In this document: positions 9,626-19,454 of the stretch, one piece after another
How positions within the stretch are numbered: the stretch's first letter is position 1
Layout: every line of letters begins with the position of its first letter
DNA from: Dictyobacter kobayashii
GTDB lineage: Bacteria > Chloroflexota > Ktedonobacteria > Ktedonobacterales > Ktedonobacteraceae
Reading direction: 5' to 3'
NCBI RefSeq assembly: GCF_003967555.1
Contig: NZ_BIFS01000001.1
Coordinates: forward strand, 2,294,001-2,358,000
DNA: 64,000 nucleotides
The notes under the pieces: model-generated
What the model was told of the DNA's origin: nothing
Databases searched by the model: none
Seen by the model: only the letters and a program-made list of their open reading frames with translations
Program-made: the position numbers and the translations under genes

Positions 9626-10615
9626 ATGAGGGAGCCACTTACCTGGCGTGAACTCTTAGGGGAAATCGTCAAGAATACTCAGGAAAGGCAACTAATATTA
9701 CAAGAGCTGCATATTTCATTGCTAACGCTGCAACGCTGGATTGAAGGCGAAAGTAGTCCAGGGCCACGACAAATGCGACAGCTCATCGATCTATTTCCCC
9801 AGTATCGTCAACAATTATTGCCCCTGGTAATCAGAGAATACGAATCCATCAACAATCCATTTTCCATAAGCGATGAGAACGTGGAGATTCCAGCGACATT
9901 CTATGCTCGTGTGCTCAGTGGCAGTAGTACGGTTTCTGATGCTATTCGTTTTTGGATGCTATCAAGTTTGATTATCCAACAGGCTCTGGCGCAGCTGGAC
10001 CCTTATCGTCAAGGGCTAGCATTGCGTATCGTTCGCTGCATGCCCCCGCAAGCTGATGGTAAGGTATATAGCTTACTGGAATGCTATGGGCAGGGTACCA
10101 CTCCCTGGAAAAATAATCTGGAAGCTGAGGCCATACTTTTAGGGGTGGAATCGCTAGCCGGTCAGGCGGTCATCATGCGTAAAGTAATTGGTGTCCATCC
10201 TTATAATCCGGATCAATCAAATTATACGATCAATGGCACGACAGGTTTGCGTAACTTTAGCGCCTCTGCTTATCCTATTCAACATTCTAATCGTGTAGCA
10301 GGCTGCTTGATTGTGACAAGCGCTCAAGCAGATTACTTTACCCCGGCACTGCACACATTAGCCCAACACTATGCAGATCTACTGGCAATCGCTTTTTACT
10401 CAACCGACTTCTATGAAGCTCATCACATTTATCTACACTTCATGCCGGCACCTGACGAACAAAGGCAATACCTGTCCTCCTTCCGACAACGTGTCGCGGC
10501 AATATTGCGAGACGCCTTGCAGCAAAAGCAACAAATCGATACACACCTGGCTGAATTACGAGTCTGGCAACAATTTGAAGCAGAATTTCTAACGCAAACG
10601 ATGCCGAAAAAATAA
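9626..10615 (+). CDS. unknown protein: N-terminal HTH plus GAF-like region
   Basis: A 329-residue protein not recognised with certainty. Residues about 8-50 (LGEIVKNTQ, then LHISLLTLQRWIEGESSPGP) look like an XRE-type helix-turn-helix in which LTLQRWIEGESSP would be the recognition helix. Residues about 110-270 have the alternating pattern of a GAF-like sensory domain (ALRIVRCMPP, EAILLGVESLAGQAV, FSASAYPIQHSNRVAGCLIVTS). The C-terminus is helical, possibly coiled coil (290-325). Such one-protein regulators with HTH then GAF occur in multicellular Chloroflexota; ligand and target are unknown. It stands alone, with its own promoter candidate. Confidence 0.5.
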   Translation: MREPLTWRELLGEIVKNTQERQLILQELHISLLTLQRWIEGESSPGPRQMRQLIDLFPQYRQQLLPLVIREYESINNPFSISDENVEIPATFYARVLSGSSTVSDAIRFWMLSSLIIQQALAQLDPYRQGLALRIVRCMPPQADGKVYSLLECYGQGTTPWKNNLEAEAILLGVESLAGQAVIMRKVIGVHPYNPDQSNYTINGTTGLRNFSASAYPIQHSNRVAGCLIVTSAQADYFTPALHTLAQHYADLLAIAFYSTDFYEAHHIYLHFMPAPDEQRQYLSSFRQRVAAILRDALQQKQQIDTHLAELRVWQQFEAEFLTQTMPKK

Positions 10616-10733
10616 ATCGCGCTAGTCTATAGCGAGCGACATAAGATTAAATAAATCCATCGCGGGCCCCTGGACAATCCTCGACGGCCCTGCTACCATA
10701 GCGCAAAAGAAATCCATATGAAAGGCAGAGCTT

Positions 10734-12098
10734 ATGAGCCAGATTGAAACGTATATCCAGGAGCATGAGGGACAGTTTTTAGAGGACCTGAAGGCCTGGT
10801 TGCGTATTCCTAGCATCAGTACACAGCCCGAACATGCAGGCGACGTGCAGCGAGCCGCGGAATATGCGGTTGAACAATTGAAACACCTCGGTATTGAGCA
10901 CGCGGAGCTGATCCAGACCCAGGGACATCCTCTTGTCTATGGAGAATGGCTCCAGGCCAGTGGTAAGCCAACCCTGCTCATCTATGGTCATTATGACGTA
11001 CAACCGGTTGATCCCATCGAACTGTGGGAAAGCGCACCTTTCGATCCTACTATTCGCAATGGCAATATCTATAGTCGCGGGGCCGCTGACGATAAAGGGC
11101 AGGTCATGCTTGTCTTTAAGGCCTTAGAGACGTTGTTCAAGGTCAACGGGACCCTGCCAATCAATGTTAAAGTGCTGATCGAAGGTGAAGAAGAGGCCGG
11201 TGGCGAGTCAATCGAACACTATGTCAAGACTTACCCTGAACGCCTGGGCTGCGATGCGGCATTCATCTGCGATACCCACATGCCTTCGACCGAGATTCCA
11301 GCCTTGATCACAGGTTTGCGCGGCATTATCTATACAGAAGTCGTGGTCCATGGAGCAAAAGGGGATCTACATTCAGGGACCTATGGAGGCGTAGCCCCCA
11401 ATCCACTGCATGCCCTCTCTATTATTATCAGTCGCTTAAAAGATGCTGACGGCCATATCCATATTCCAGGACTCTACGATAAGTTACGTAAACCATCGCA
11501 TGAAGAAAAAACGTTCTGGGAGCAGGACCCACTGCATATGAACGAGGCATTTCTGCATGAAATGGGAGTCTCTCAGCTTTCAGGCGAGCTTGAATATCCA
11601 CCATTGGAGCGTGTCAGTGCTCGTCCGACACTGGAAGTGCATGGGATCGTTGGTGGTTTTACGGGTGAAGGAGCCAAGACCGTTATTCCAGCGGTAGCGA
11701 AAGCAAAAATTAGCCTGCGCCTTCCACCCGATCTAAAATCCAAAGAGGTCTTCAAGCTTTTTGAGCAGGCCGTCAAAGATAACGCGCCAGCGGGCGTCAC
11801 GGTTGATGTTATCAACGTCCATGGTGGAGAAGGTGTGCTGGTTTCTCCAGACTCAGAGGTGATGCGGGCCGCTTCATCCGCTCTGGAAGAGGTCTATGGC
11901 AAAGCCCCGGTCCACTTACGTGAAGGAGGCTCAGTGCCAATTGCCGCCCTCTTTGACGAGGTACTCAGGGTCCCCGTTGTCTTGATGGGTTTCGGGCTCC
12001 CCGACGACAATCTGCATGCCCCCAACGAAAAATACTCGCTACAGCAATTCTTTAACGGAATTCGCACAGTTGCGAGCTTTTTACAAAAGATGGCATAA
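10734..12098 (+). CDS. M20-family metallopeptidase (dipeptidase) 1
   Basis: A 454-residue M20 peptidase of the carnosinase/CNDP-like or ArgE/DapE-like type, a cytoplasmic di-zinc enzyme that cleaves dipeptides or acyl-amino acids. Metal and catalytic motifs are visible: YGHYDVQP (first His and Asp), RGAADDKGQ (bridging Asp), EGEEEAGGES (catalytic Glu pair), CDTH (Asp) and a late histidine in NLHAPNE. The dimerisation (lid) domain begins near GLRGIIYTEV. Start ATG 10734 after AAGGCAG. A paralogue follows at 12204 on the same strand, separated by an inverted repeat. Confidence 0.88.
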   Translation: MSQIETYIQEHEGQFLEDLKAWLRIPSISTQPEHAGDVQRAAEYAVEQLKHLGIEHAELIQTQGHPLVYGEWLQASGKPTLLIYGHYDVQPVDPIELWESAPFDPTIRNGNIYSRGAADDKGQVMLVFKALETLFKVNGTLPINVKVLIEGEEEAGGESIEHYVKTYPERLGCDAAFICDTHMPSTEIPALITGLRGIIYTEVVVHGAKGDLHSGTYGGVAPNPLHALSIIISRLKDADGHIHIPGLYDKLRKPSHEEKTFWEQDPLHMNEAFLHEMGVSQLSGELEYPPLERVSARPTLEVHGIVGGFTGEGAKTVIPAVAKAKISLRLPPDLKSKEVFKLFEQAVKDNAPAGVTVDVINVHGGEGVLVSPDSEVMRAASSALEEVYGKAPVHLREGGSVPIAALFDEVLRVPVVLMGFGLPDDNLHAPNEKYSLQQFFNGIRTVASFLQKMA

Positions 12099-12141
12099 TA
12101 CGATACAGGAACACACACTTTTAGTGTCTGGAAGAAATTGT

Positions 12142-12180
12142 AATGATGAGTTATAGCAGATTTTGCTATAACTCATCATT
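12142..12180. terminator. inverted repeat between two M20 genes
   Basis: A perfect 17-bp stem, AATGATGAGTTATAGCA (12142-12158) with its complement (12164-12180), loop GATTT. It lacks a strong T tract and lies 24 bp before the next start codon, so it may be a weak terminator or an mRNA processing/stability element. Confidence 0.55.
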
Positions 12181-12203
12181 ATTAAGTGAAAGAAAGGCGT
12201 ATT

Positions 12204-13586
12204 ATGCCTCCTACTCCTGAACTTCCAATCACGTATTTAAACACACATGCGGATGAAGCCATTGAATTACTAACACAGCTCTGCCGCCAGCCCAGTATCG
12301 CGGCACAGAACAATGGCATTGAGGCCATGACCGAACTGACCGAGCAATTGCTAAGTGAGAGCGGCTTTCAAACCCAGCGCCTCTACTACACCTCTAAAGC
12401 GCCCCCAGCCATCTATGGAGAACTGCGAGGAAGAGGACCTTATACCCTGCTCCTCTACAATCACTATGATGTCCAGCCAGCGGAGCCATTGGACCTGTGG
12501 CAGAGCCCACCGTTTGAGCCAACTATCCGTGAAGGAAAATTCTTCGCCCGTGGTGCCGTCGATAATAAAGGTGAGATCGCGGCCCGCCTGGCGGCTATTC
12601 GCGCCTTGCGCGCGACCTATGGTGAGCTCCCCATTACCTTGCGCTGGATCATCGAAGGCGAAGAAGAGATTGGAAGCCCACATTTTGAAGAGATCGCCGA
12701 GAAATATACAGAATTGCTGCAAGCGGACGGCTGCCTCTGGGAAGGGGCTGGTTTCACTGAAGAAGGCCATCCAGCTCTAAACCTCGGGACCAAGGGCCTG
12801 CTATATGTGCAATTGGATGTGCAGGGTGTGGGGATCGACGCTCATTCAGGAAAGGCTCCGATTTTACCCAGCGCGGCCTGGAGATTGGTACAGGCCCTGG
12901 CCAGTTTACGCACCCCTGCTGGACAGGTCCGCATCCCTGGCTTTTATGCCGCGGTCAAAGCACCGACTGAGGCGCAACTTGAGGCCTTAATGCAGCAGGA
13001 AAATAAAGATGAACAATTGAAAGCTGCCCACCAGGTCGAACAATTTGTAGATGGGTTGAGCGGTATGGCCTTGCGTGAGCGGGCAGCCTTTGCTCCCACT
13101 TGCAATATCGCTGGCCTCAATAGTGGCTATACCGGCGAAGGAGTCAAGACCGTACTCCCGGCCAGGGCAATGGCTAAAATTGACTTCCGACTGGTACCCG
13201 AGCAAGATCCACATGATATCCTGGAGAAACTACGTAGCTACTTACATGCGCAAGGTTATGATGATATCAATGTGAGCGTATTGGGAGCGGCCGGTCCTGT
13301 GGTCACTCCCATAGAGGATCCATTTGTACAAAAGATCCAGCGTATCGCCGAGGCTTTTGCAGACAAGCCCGCCAGGATCACGCCGCTCACCGGTGGCTCG
13401 CTACCCTTGCTGGACGCCCTGCAACGCCATGTTGGTCTCCCAGGACTGAGCGCCCCCGGCAATGTTGGCTACTGGGGAGTGGGGCACACGCGCCCAATGA
13501 ACATATTCGACTGTCCGACCTGGAACGCGCCGTTCGCTATAACTGCCACATGTTCCTATCTCTTGATAATGCTTGAGCATAGATAG
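12204..13586 (+). CDS. M20-family metallopeptidase (dipeptidase) 2
   Basis: A 460-residue M20 peptidase, paralogous to the preceding gene: YNHYDVQP, RGAVDNKGE, EGEEEIGSPH and the late His in GVGHTRPMN. The last motif differs from the usual HxxNE pattern. The loop after the Glu pair reads CLWEGAGF where its paralogue has an Asp-His (CDTH), so metal ligation or specificity may differ. The ATG at 12204 is chosen over a GTG at 12186 because AAAGG (12193-12197) lies at a proper distance from the ATG. The gene ends before a strong terminator. Confidence 0.87.
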   Translation: MPPTPELPITYLNTHADEAIELLTQLCRQPSIAAQNNGIEAMTELTEQLLSESGFQTQRLYYTSKAPPAIYGELRGRGPYTLLLYNHYDVQPAEPLDLWQSPPFEPTIREGKFFARGAVDNKGEIAARLAAIRALRATYGELPITLRWIIEGEEEIGSPHFEEIAEKYTELLQADGCLWEGAGFTEEGHPALNLGTKGLLYVQLDVQGVGIDAHSGKAPILPSAAWRLVQALASLRTPAGQVRIPGFYAAVKAPTEAQLEALMQQENKDEQLKAAHQVEQFVDGLSGMALRERAAFAPTCNIAGLNSGYTGEGVKTVLPARAMAKIDFRLVPEQDPHDILEKLRSYLHAQGYDDINVSVLGAAGPVVTPIEDPFVQKIQRIAEAFADKPARITPLTGGSLPLLDALQRHVGLPGLSAPGNVGYWGVGHTRPMNIFDCPTWNAPFAITATCSYLLIMLEHR

Positions 13587-13595
13587 ACTGGCAAT

Positions 13596-13655
13596 GCAAG
13601 TAATAAGAAAAGCGCTCTGTGGGCACGTACACAGAGCGCTTTTCTTATTACTTGC
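13596..13655 (+). terminator. Rho-independent terminator
   Basis: A 26-bp perfect stem, 13596-13621 with 13630-13655, 8-nt loop. Its core AGCGCTCTGTG/CACAGAGCGCT is followed by TTTTCTTATT, a good T-rich run for termination after the second M20 gene. Confidence 0.8.
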
Positions 13656-13776
13656 GTTCGCGATCGCCATTATGTGAGGAGCTGAGTGATATACTACAAG
13701 AGCTAACCCGTCATGACGCCATTGGCATCTATGAATAAAAAATATGCAACCTTATACATAAGGAGATTTGGAAGAC

Positions 13777-14553
13777 ATGGCAGAGTACACCTCTATCCTC
13801 GTTGAGCGCAATCAGCGTGTAGGTATCGTTACCCTCAATCGACCTAAAGAACTGAATGCACTGAACTTTCAACTGGTCAGTGAGCTGGCAGATGCGCTGG
13901 AGGAATTCGATCGCGATGAAGCGATTGGTTGTATTATACTGACCGGGGCCGGTGAGAAAGCCTTCGCTGCGGGCGCGGATATCAAAGAGATGGCCGATAA
14001 ATCGCCGGTCGACATGATGTTGGGAGGATTTGATTCCTGGGCACGCATCCGTAAGATTCATAAGCCGCTCATCGCGGCAGTCAATGGCTATGCGCTGGGT
14101 GGTGGCTGCGAGCTGGCAATGCATTGCGACCTGATTATCGCAACCGAAAATGCGCGCTTTGGACAACCAGAGATTCTAATCGGTGTCATTCCAGGAGCCG
14201 GCGGTACACAGCGCCTGGCACGCACCCTGGGCAAGTATCGCACGATGGAGATTGTGCTGACCGGCTCTCCTATCAGCGCGAAGGAATTAGAGAGCCTCGG
14301 CCTGGTCAATCATGTGGTTCCTCAGGGAGAGCTCCTGAATGAGGCACTGAAACTGGCACACAAAATAGCCAGTCAGGCCCCGATTGCAACGCGCCTGGCC
14401 AAGGAATCTGTACTGGCCGCTTTTGAGACTTCCCTGGAAGAGGGTTTAGCAATAGAGCTGAAAAACTTCTTCTTGCTCTTTTCTACGGAAGATATGCGCG
14501 AAGGGATGCGCGCCTTTATCGAGAAGCGTCAGGCTAATTTCCAGGGCAAATAA
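13777..14553 (+). CDS. enoyl-CoA hydratase/isomerase (crotonase family)
   Basis: A 258-residue crotonase-fold enzyme, likely the 2-enoyl-CoA hydratase of fatty-acid or butanoyl-CoA metabolism. GEKAFAAGADIKEM forms the CoA-binding/oxyanion loop. ALGGGCELAMHCDL and FGQPEILIGVIPGAGGTQ carry the two catalytic glutamates, both present, so hydratase activity is expected. The ATG at 13777 (MAEYTS) follows AAGGAGA with 11 nt; the upstream TTG at 13768 is only 2 nt from that site and is rejected. Isolated gene flanked by terminators. Confidence 0.9.
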   Translation: MAEYTSILVERNQRVGIVTLNRPKELNALNFQLVSELADALEEFDRDEAIGCIILTGAGEKAFAAGADIKEMADKSPVDMMLGGFDSWARIRKIHKPLIAAVNGYALGGGCELAMHCDLIIATENARFGQPEILIGVIPGAGGTQRLARTLGKYRTMEIVLTGSPISAKELESLGLVNHVVPQGELLNEALKLAHKIASQAPIATRLAKESVLAAFETSLEEGLAIELKNFFLLFSTEDMREGMRAFIEKRQANFQGK

Positions 14554-14573
14554 ACGGCCAGAACAAACAAAAA

Positions 14574-14613
14574 AAGATGGCGCCGGCTCTAATATAGAGA
14601 AACGCGCCATCTT
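14574..14613. terminator. bidirectional terminator
   Basis: AAGATGGCGC (14574-14583) pairs with GCGCCATCTT (14604-14613). An A-rich run lies on the left and a T-containing run on the right. It lies between the convergent enoyl-CoA hydratase and Nudix genes. Confidence 0.75.
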
Positions 14614-14621
14614 CTCAATCG

Positions 14622-15095
14622 CTAGAGCTGCGCTCCAGCGACATCTTCACCCAGGAGAGCTGAAACATATGCTTCTTTCAATTTGGGCACGGTCTCATAG
14701 CCGGAAAGCTCATCTGGTTCAATCCAGCGCATATCGACCGCTTCCCAGTCAGTCTTAATTTCTTCGGGTGCCAGTACATGAAACAGAAAGGGATGAACAT
14801 AAAAATGTCGACCCAATTCTGTATCAATATGCTCAACTACCTCTCCACGCCTCAGCATGCGCACTTGGTCGCGCCGCAGGCTGGTCTCTTCGCCAATCTC
14901 GACAAACGCTTGCTCATCTGGCGATACATTGGGTTCCACAAAGCCACTAATACCAGCCCAATGGCCATGATAACTGCCGACACGCTGACTTCGTTGGACC
15001 AACAGAATCTGGGCCTTCGGGCCATCTGTCCTTTCAAGAAAGCATGTAACAACATGGGTGGTCCGTGGCGGAACGGAGGAATGTGTTGAACTCAT
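14622..15095 (-). CDS. Nudix hydrolase-like protein
   Basis: A 157-residue Nudix-fold protein. The Nudix box is degenerate: GFVEPNVSPDEQAFVEIGEE, in which the usual first Glu is Val and the Arg of REUxEE is Val, but the metal-binding Glu residues of the xEIGEE part are kept. The start LVQRSQRVGSYHGHWAGISG is typical of dNTP/NADH-type Nudix enzymes. Activity is plausible but the substrate is open. The ATG at 15095 is chosen because AAGGAG (complement of 15102-15107) lies 6 nt upstream; the ATG at 15110 precedes that site. Confidence 0.8.
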   Translation of the reverse strand: MSSTHSSVPPRTTHVVTCFLERTDGPKAQILLVQRSQRVGSYHGHWAGISGFVEPNVSPDEQAFVEIGEETSLRRDQVRMLRRGEVVEHIDTELGRHFYVHPFLFHVLAPEEIKTDWEAVDMRWIEPDELSGYETVPKLKEAYVSALLGEDVAGAQL

Positions 15096-15206
15096 TTGCA
15101 ACTCCTTCATTCACAAGATGACAACAGTAACTATTTCTTGTATACTTTTACAATCAATTACGAAACACAACCGATAATAATTTATCCCATAGGAGTTTAC
15201 CCTTGT

Positions 15207-16475
15207 ATGCAAGCACAAGAAACAACGAAAGATACAACAGCCACGGCGGAAGCCGAGGGTCAGCAACATAGATGGCGTACGGCTCTTATTCCCTGGCGCC
15301 AGGCCGCGCTGGCCGCGCTACCGGCCTTCCTGCTAACACGCCTCCTACTACTTGTACTCACCTATTTTGGTGGCATCCTCTTTAACGCCCAGGGGCCATC
15401 ATCATTCGCGTTTACTCCCCAAAGTATCCTCTACAACTGGTATCATTGGGATGCCACCCGTAACTTGACGATTGCCACTCAGGGATATACCGATCCCAGC
15501 TATACAGCTCTTTTTCCCCTTTATCCCACTATTGTACACGCCCTGAGTTCGCTCTTACATATGGATATTTTATTGGCTGGCATGATTATCTCTAATCTGG
15601 CCTTTTTCGGGGCGCTGATGGTGTGTTACCTGCTGGTGGAACCAGAATTTGATGCCAGCATGGCCAAACGTTGTATGCTCTACCTCGCTATTTTTCCAAC
15701 AGCCCTATTCTTTTTTGCAGCCTACAACACAGCCCTGTTACTCTTTTTCACGCTTCTCTGCCTCTATCTGTTGCGCCAGCGCTCCTGGTGGCTGGCAGGT
15801 TGCATCGGGGCACTGGCCGCATTGACCGATTTGATGGGAATTTTCTTATTTATCGTTTTTGTGTGCGAATTCTTCCGCCAGCAAGGGCCCCAGATCAAAC
15901 AGGTACAAACAGGCGGCAGAGGTGCACAGATACGCTCGCTATTGCCACTGATCGCGGCCCTGTTTATCCCAATCGGGCTGCTAATTTATAGTTATGCTCT
16001 CAAAAAACCCTTCCATGATGCGCTGATCTTCTTGCATCCTCAGCAAGGCAATCCATCACCAGGGTTTCTAGGAGGGCTGTTTACAGCGCTGCATACACTC
16101 TCTGGCGGCTCGCCATTCTCATTTGCAACTGCCCATGCGCTCTTCGAACTATTGATCCTGCTTGGGATAGTGATTTTGCTGGTAATGAGCTTTATTGGAC
16201 GTGAACAACTACCCAAAGGACAATGGCCACTACAGATATTCGGCATACTGGTAATCATTTATGCGCTACTGGTACCCAATCAACCCGGGCTACCATTTAG
16301 CCAGTTTGATCCTTTACCGTCTATACAATATGCAGCCTTATTATGTATTCCAGCATTTCTGGTTCTGGCTCGCCTGGGACGATATCCCTGGGTACATCAG
16401 ACGTATCTACTCTTTGCTACGCCATTGCTGGCATTGCTGGTCTTCCAGATGTTCAAGGTGCTCTGGGCTATGTAA
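15207..16475 (+). CDS. PIG-V-like mannosyltransferase family membrane protein
   Basis: A 422-residue protein with about ten transmembrane helices. The signature WYHWDATRNLTIATQGY followed by TALFPLYPTIVHALSSL matches the 'WD(A/G)xxYLxIAxxGY...FFPLYP' pattern of GT-C fold PIG-V-type mannosyltransferases, which use a polyprenyl-phosphate sugar at the membrane. The Asp in HWDA is the likely catalytic residue of the first loop. The ATG at 15207 follows AGGAGT (15191-15196). The acceptor is unknown; a second GT-C-like protein lies at 26437-28164. Confidence 0.75.
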   Translation: MQAQETTKDTTATAEAEGQQHRWRTALIPWRQAALAALPAFLLTRLLLLVLTYFGGILFNAQGPSSFAFTPQSILYNWYHWDATRNLTIATQGYTDPSYTALFPLYPTIVHALSSLLHMDILLAGMIISNLAFFGALMVCYLLVEPEFDASMAKRCMLYLAIFPTALFFFAAYNTALLLFFTLLCLYLLRQRSWWLAGCIGALAALTDLMGIFLFIVFVCEFFRQQGPQIKQVQTGGRGAQIRSLLPLIAALFIPIGLLIYSYALKKPFHDALIFLHPQQGNPSPGFLGGLFTALHTLSGGSPFSFATAHALFELLILLGIVILLVMSFIGREQLPKGQWPLQIFGILVIIYALLVPNQPGLPFSQFDPLPSIQYAALLCIPAFLVLARLGRYPWVHQTYLLFATPLLALLVFQMFKVLWAM

Positions 16476-16722
16476 ACCCGGAGCACAGACAACATCCAGG
16501 GTCGCAAAACCAATTAGATGAGTTTGTCATTACATGAGTACGTGAAAACAAAAGGATATAATCTATAGAGAGATCAATGATAATGTTGATGGCAAACAGA
16601 GCAGGTTTCATGACAAAATAGAGGATAGAAACGTTGCGCAAAGGTTGATCATACGGAGACTCAACTGCTCGAATAACATGATACGCCTGCCACTTATTTT
16701 GTTGTTCATCCGGGTCTTCTTC

Positions 16723-16751
16723 TTGACGTATAGTTAACACTCTTATATAGT
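16723..16751 (+). promoter_or_regulatory. sigma70-type promoter for rny
   Basis: TTGACG (16723-16728), 17-bp spacer, TATAGT (16746-16751): 5/6 matches in both boxes. It lies 125 bp upstream of the rny GTG. The 16476-16875 gap holds no gene; a second TATAAT occurs at 16557-16562 without a good -35. Confidence 0.65.
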
Positions 16752-16875
16752 ATGCTTGGCGCATAGTGCATTTTTGTCCACTGTGCACAGCTAAAAAACA
16801 CATAAATTGCCTTAAATATAGTCATTTTCGAGCCTTTATAGGCCTGATTGTCTTTACCATTGGAGGTAGGCCGAC

Positions 16876-18434
16876 GTGTCAACTATTTTCGTCTGGGCCG
16901 TTCTTGTTCTCATTGCTGTTTTGGGGGAGCCATCATAGCACTGTGGGTAGGTTTTTCGCTAGGATCGTCGCGCAATAAGGCTTCTTATGAAGAGAAGTTA
17001 CGCGCGCTTAAAGAGGCCAGCGAACAACGCCTTCTCTCAGTACAAGATCAACAAAGCCTCGCCCTCAGAGAGGCACGTGACGAGACGGCAAGTATCCGCA
17101 CCGCAATCGAGAGAGAAAACGCGGAACGGCGCACAGAATTGCAACGCCAGGAGCGCCGGATTCAACAAAAAGAAGAAAATCTTGAGCGTAAGCTGGACGC
17201 GTTGGAGCAACGCGAGCGCAAACTGGGAACCAAAGAGCGCACGCTTGACCAGACGCGTGAAGAGCTTGATGAGATGAAAAGAAAACAAACCACTGAACTT
17301 GAGCGTATTGCCAGATTAACTGAGGAGCAGGCACAGGAACTGTTACTCAGTCGCATAGAACAGCAAGTCCGGGTAGAAGCATATCAACGCGCCCGTAGGA
17401 TTGAGGAGCAGGCACGCGAAGAGGCCGAAGCGAAAGCCCGTGAGATTATTACACTGGCGATTCAGCGTTGTGCCTCAGACCAGGTTGCCGAGGCGGTGGT
17501 CTCGGTAGTGCCATTGCCCAACGACGAAATGAAGGGGCGCATCATTGGTCGTGAGGGACGCAATATCCGCGCCCTGGAAGCCGCCACCGGTGTTGATCTG
17601 ATCATCGATGATACACCAGAAGCAGTTATCCTATCAGGCTTTGATCCAGTGCGCCGAGAAATTGCGCGGGTTGCATTGACGAAGTTAATCATGGATGGTC
17701 GTATCCATCCGGCTCGTATTGAAGATGTGGTCGCCAAGGCACGCCAGGAAGTAGATCTGATTGTCCGTGAGGCGGGCGAGAATGCGGCACTAGAGGCCAA
17801 TGTGCATGGATTGCAGCCAGATCTGCTCAAGATTCTGGGCCGCCTGCGCTTCCGCACCAGCTATGGTCAGAATGTGCTTTCTCATTCAGTTGAGGTCTCT
17901 ATTCTGGCCGCCACCATCGCCCACGAGTTGGGGGCAGATGTCAACGTTTGTAAGACGGCGGCCCTGTTACACGATATGGGCAAAGCCATCGACCAGGAGG
18001 TCGAGGGTCCACATGCTATTATCGGCGGTGAGATCGCTCGTCGCTTCGGCAAATCGCCGAAGATCGTGCACGCAATGGTAGCTCATCACGCCACCGAGAC
18101 TGAGCCCCAGACGTTAGAGGCAGCAATTGTACAGGCTGCCGACGCGATCTCGGCCGCCCGTCCAGGAGCGCGCAGAGAGACGATTGATCTCTACATTAAA
18201 CGGCTGGAAGCACTTGAGCATATCGCCAATTCGTTCACGGGCGTAGAAAAATCATTTGCGATCCAGGCTGGCCGTGAAGTGCGTATCATCGTCAAACCTG
18301 AAGAGATCGATGAATATGCCGCAGTGCGCCTGGCCAGCGATATCGCGCACAAGATTGAAGAGGATATGGATTATCCGGGTCAGATCAAAGTGTGCGTGGT
18401 GCGCGAAACCCGCTCCGTCGATTATGCAAGATAG
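16876..18434 (+). CDS. rny: ribonuclease Y, frameshifted near the N-terminus
   Basis: RNase Y is the membrane-anchored endonuclease that starts mRNA decay. The true start is GTG 16876, 8 nt after GGAGGT (16862-16867). It reads [17 protein letters not shown], a membrane anchor, then runs into a stop; the other frame continues [20 protein letters not shown]. One G missing from the G5 run 16923-16927 explains this; repaired length is 519 residues. Next come a long charged coiled coil (about 35-200), the KH domain ([15 protein letters not shown]), and the HD domain (HSVEVS, then LLHDMGKA). The catalytic HD pair is intact. Followed 19 bp later by a PHP gene. Confidence 0.93.
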
Positions 18435-18453
18435 ACAGGGAATATGACACATA

Positions 18454-19338
18454 ATGGCGAATACAATTGATCTTCATACCCATTCGACAGCGTCTGATGG
18501 TATCTATAGTCCCAGCGATCTCTTGAAACAGGCTCAGCAGGCGGGGCTGAAAGTGCTGGCATTGACCGATCATGACAGCACGGATGGCCTTGCCGAAGCC
18601 ACAGAGGCAGCCCACGAACTAGGGATCGAGCTCATTCCCGGTATCGAACTCAATACCGATGTCAGCGGCGGCGAGATTCATGTACTGGGCTACTATCTGG
18701 AATATCAGCGTCCAGAGTTCCAGGCTATATTGAAAGTGCTGCGCGATGCGCGGGTGCGCCGTGGACAGCGCATGGTGGAGTTGCTAAACGAACAGGGAAT
18801 AAACATTTCCTGGGATCGTGTGCGCGAAATCGCGCAGGGATCTGTCGGACGCCCCCATGTAGCGAAAGCGCTGATGGAAGCGGGCTATGTACAATCCATT
18901 GGCGAGGCTTTTGACAAGTATATCGGCAAAGGCTGTCATGCCTATGTGCCACGCTATAAGCTCTCGCCAGAAGACGCGGTACGTCTGATCAATAGTGCCA
19001 ATGGACTGGCCGTGATGGCTCATCCCATCGGACTTCCGGGACTGGACAAATTGCGAGAATGGTTGCCCGATCTACAAAGGGCTGGCATGGTGGGACTGGA
19101 AACCTACTATGGTCCTTATACCCATAAGGATGAACAGGCTTTGCTCTCACTGGCGAAACAATATAACCTGATTCCCACCGGGGGCACTGATTTCCATGGC
19201 CCGGGTATCCATCCAACGCCACTGGGTGGTCGCTTTGTACCGCCCGAGTCGGTGGAGCGCCTGAAGGCTCTGGCGGCCAAACGCCAGGGCACCACACCGC
19301 CAACCTTTGAACTACCCAGCCCGGTAGAAGAAAAATAA
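18454..19338 (+). CDS. PHP-domain phosphoesterase
   Basis: A 294-residue PHP protein of the TrpH/YciV type. The metal-binding motifs are IDLHTHSTASDG (residues 5-16), LTDHDS, the Glu of GIELN, HVLGYYL, AHPIG and GTDFHG. Family members hydrolyse 3',5'-nucleoside bisphosphates or trim short RNAs from the 5' end, so placement directly after rny suggests a role in RNA turnover (inference). It ends before a terminator. Confidence 0.85.
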   Translation: MANTIDLHTHSTASDGIYSPSDLLKQAQQAGLKVLALTDHDSTDGLAEATEAAHELGIELIPGIELNTDVSGGEIHVLGYYLEYQRPEFQAILKVLRDARVRRGQRMVELLNEQGINISWDRVREIAQGSVGRPHVAKALMEAGYVQSIGEAFDKYIGKGCHAYVPRYKLSPEDAVRLINSANGLAVMAHPIGLPGLDKLREWLPDLQRAGMVGLETYYGPYTHKDEQALLSLAKQYNLIPTGGTDFHGPGIHPTPLGGRFVPPESVERLKALAAKRQGTTPPTFELPSPVEEK

Positions 19339-19346
19339 CTTGTAAA

Positions 19347-19396
19347 AGAACGAATACAAATGGTAACGTAAGATATGCTACAATTGTATTCGTTCT
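19347..19396 (+). terminator. Rho-independent terminator
   Basis: AGAACGAATACAA (19347-19359) pairs with TTGTATTCGTTCT (19384-19396), followed by CTCTTTTTG. Closes the rny-PHP unit. Confidence 0.75.
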
Positions 19397-19454
19397 CTCT
19401 TTTTGTAGAGAGAGCAGCCGGACGACAACATATATACTCATAGAGGAGTGTACT

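Noticed and set aside
12142..12180. Member of palindrome family B
   Set aside because: It is a perfect stem too, but lacks the TTATTAG ends and the AAAATGTG centre.
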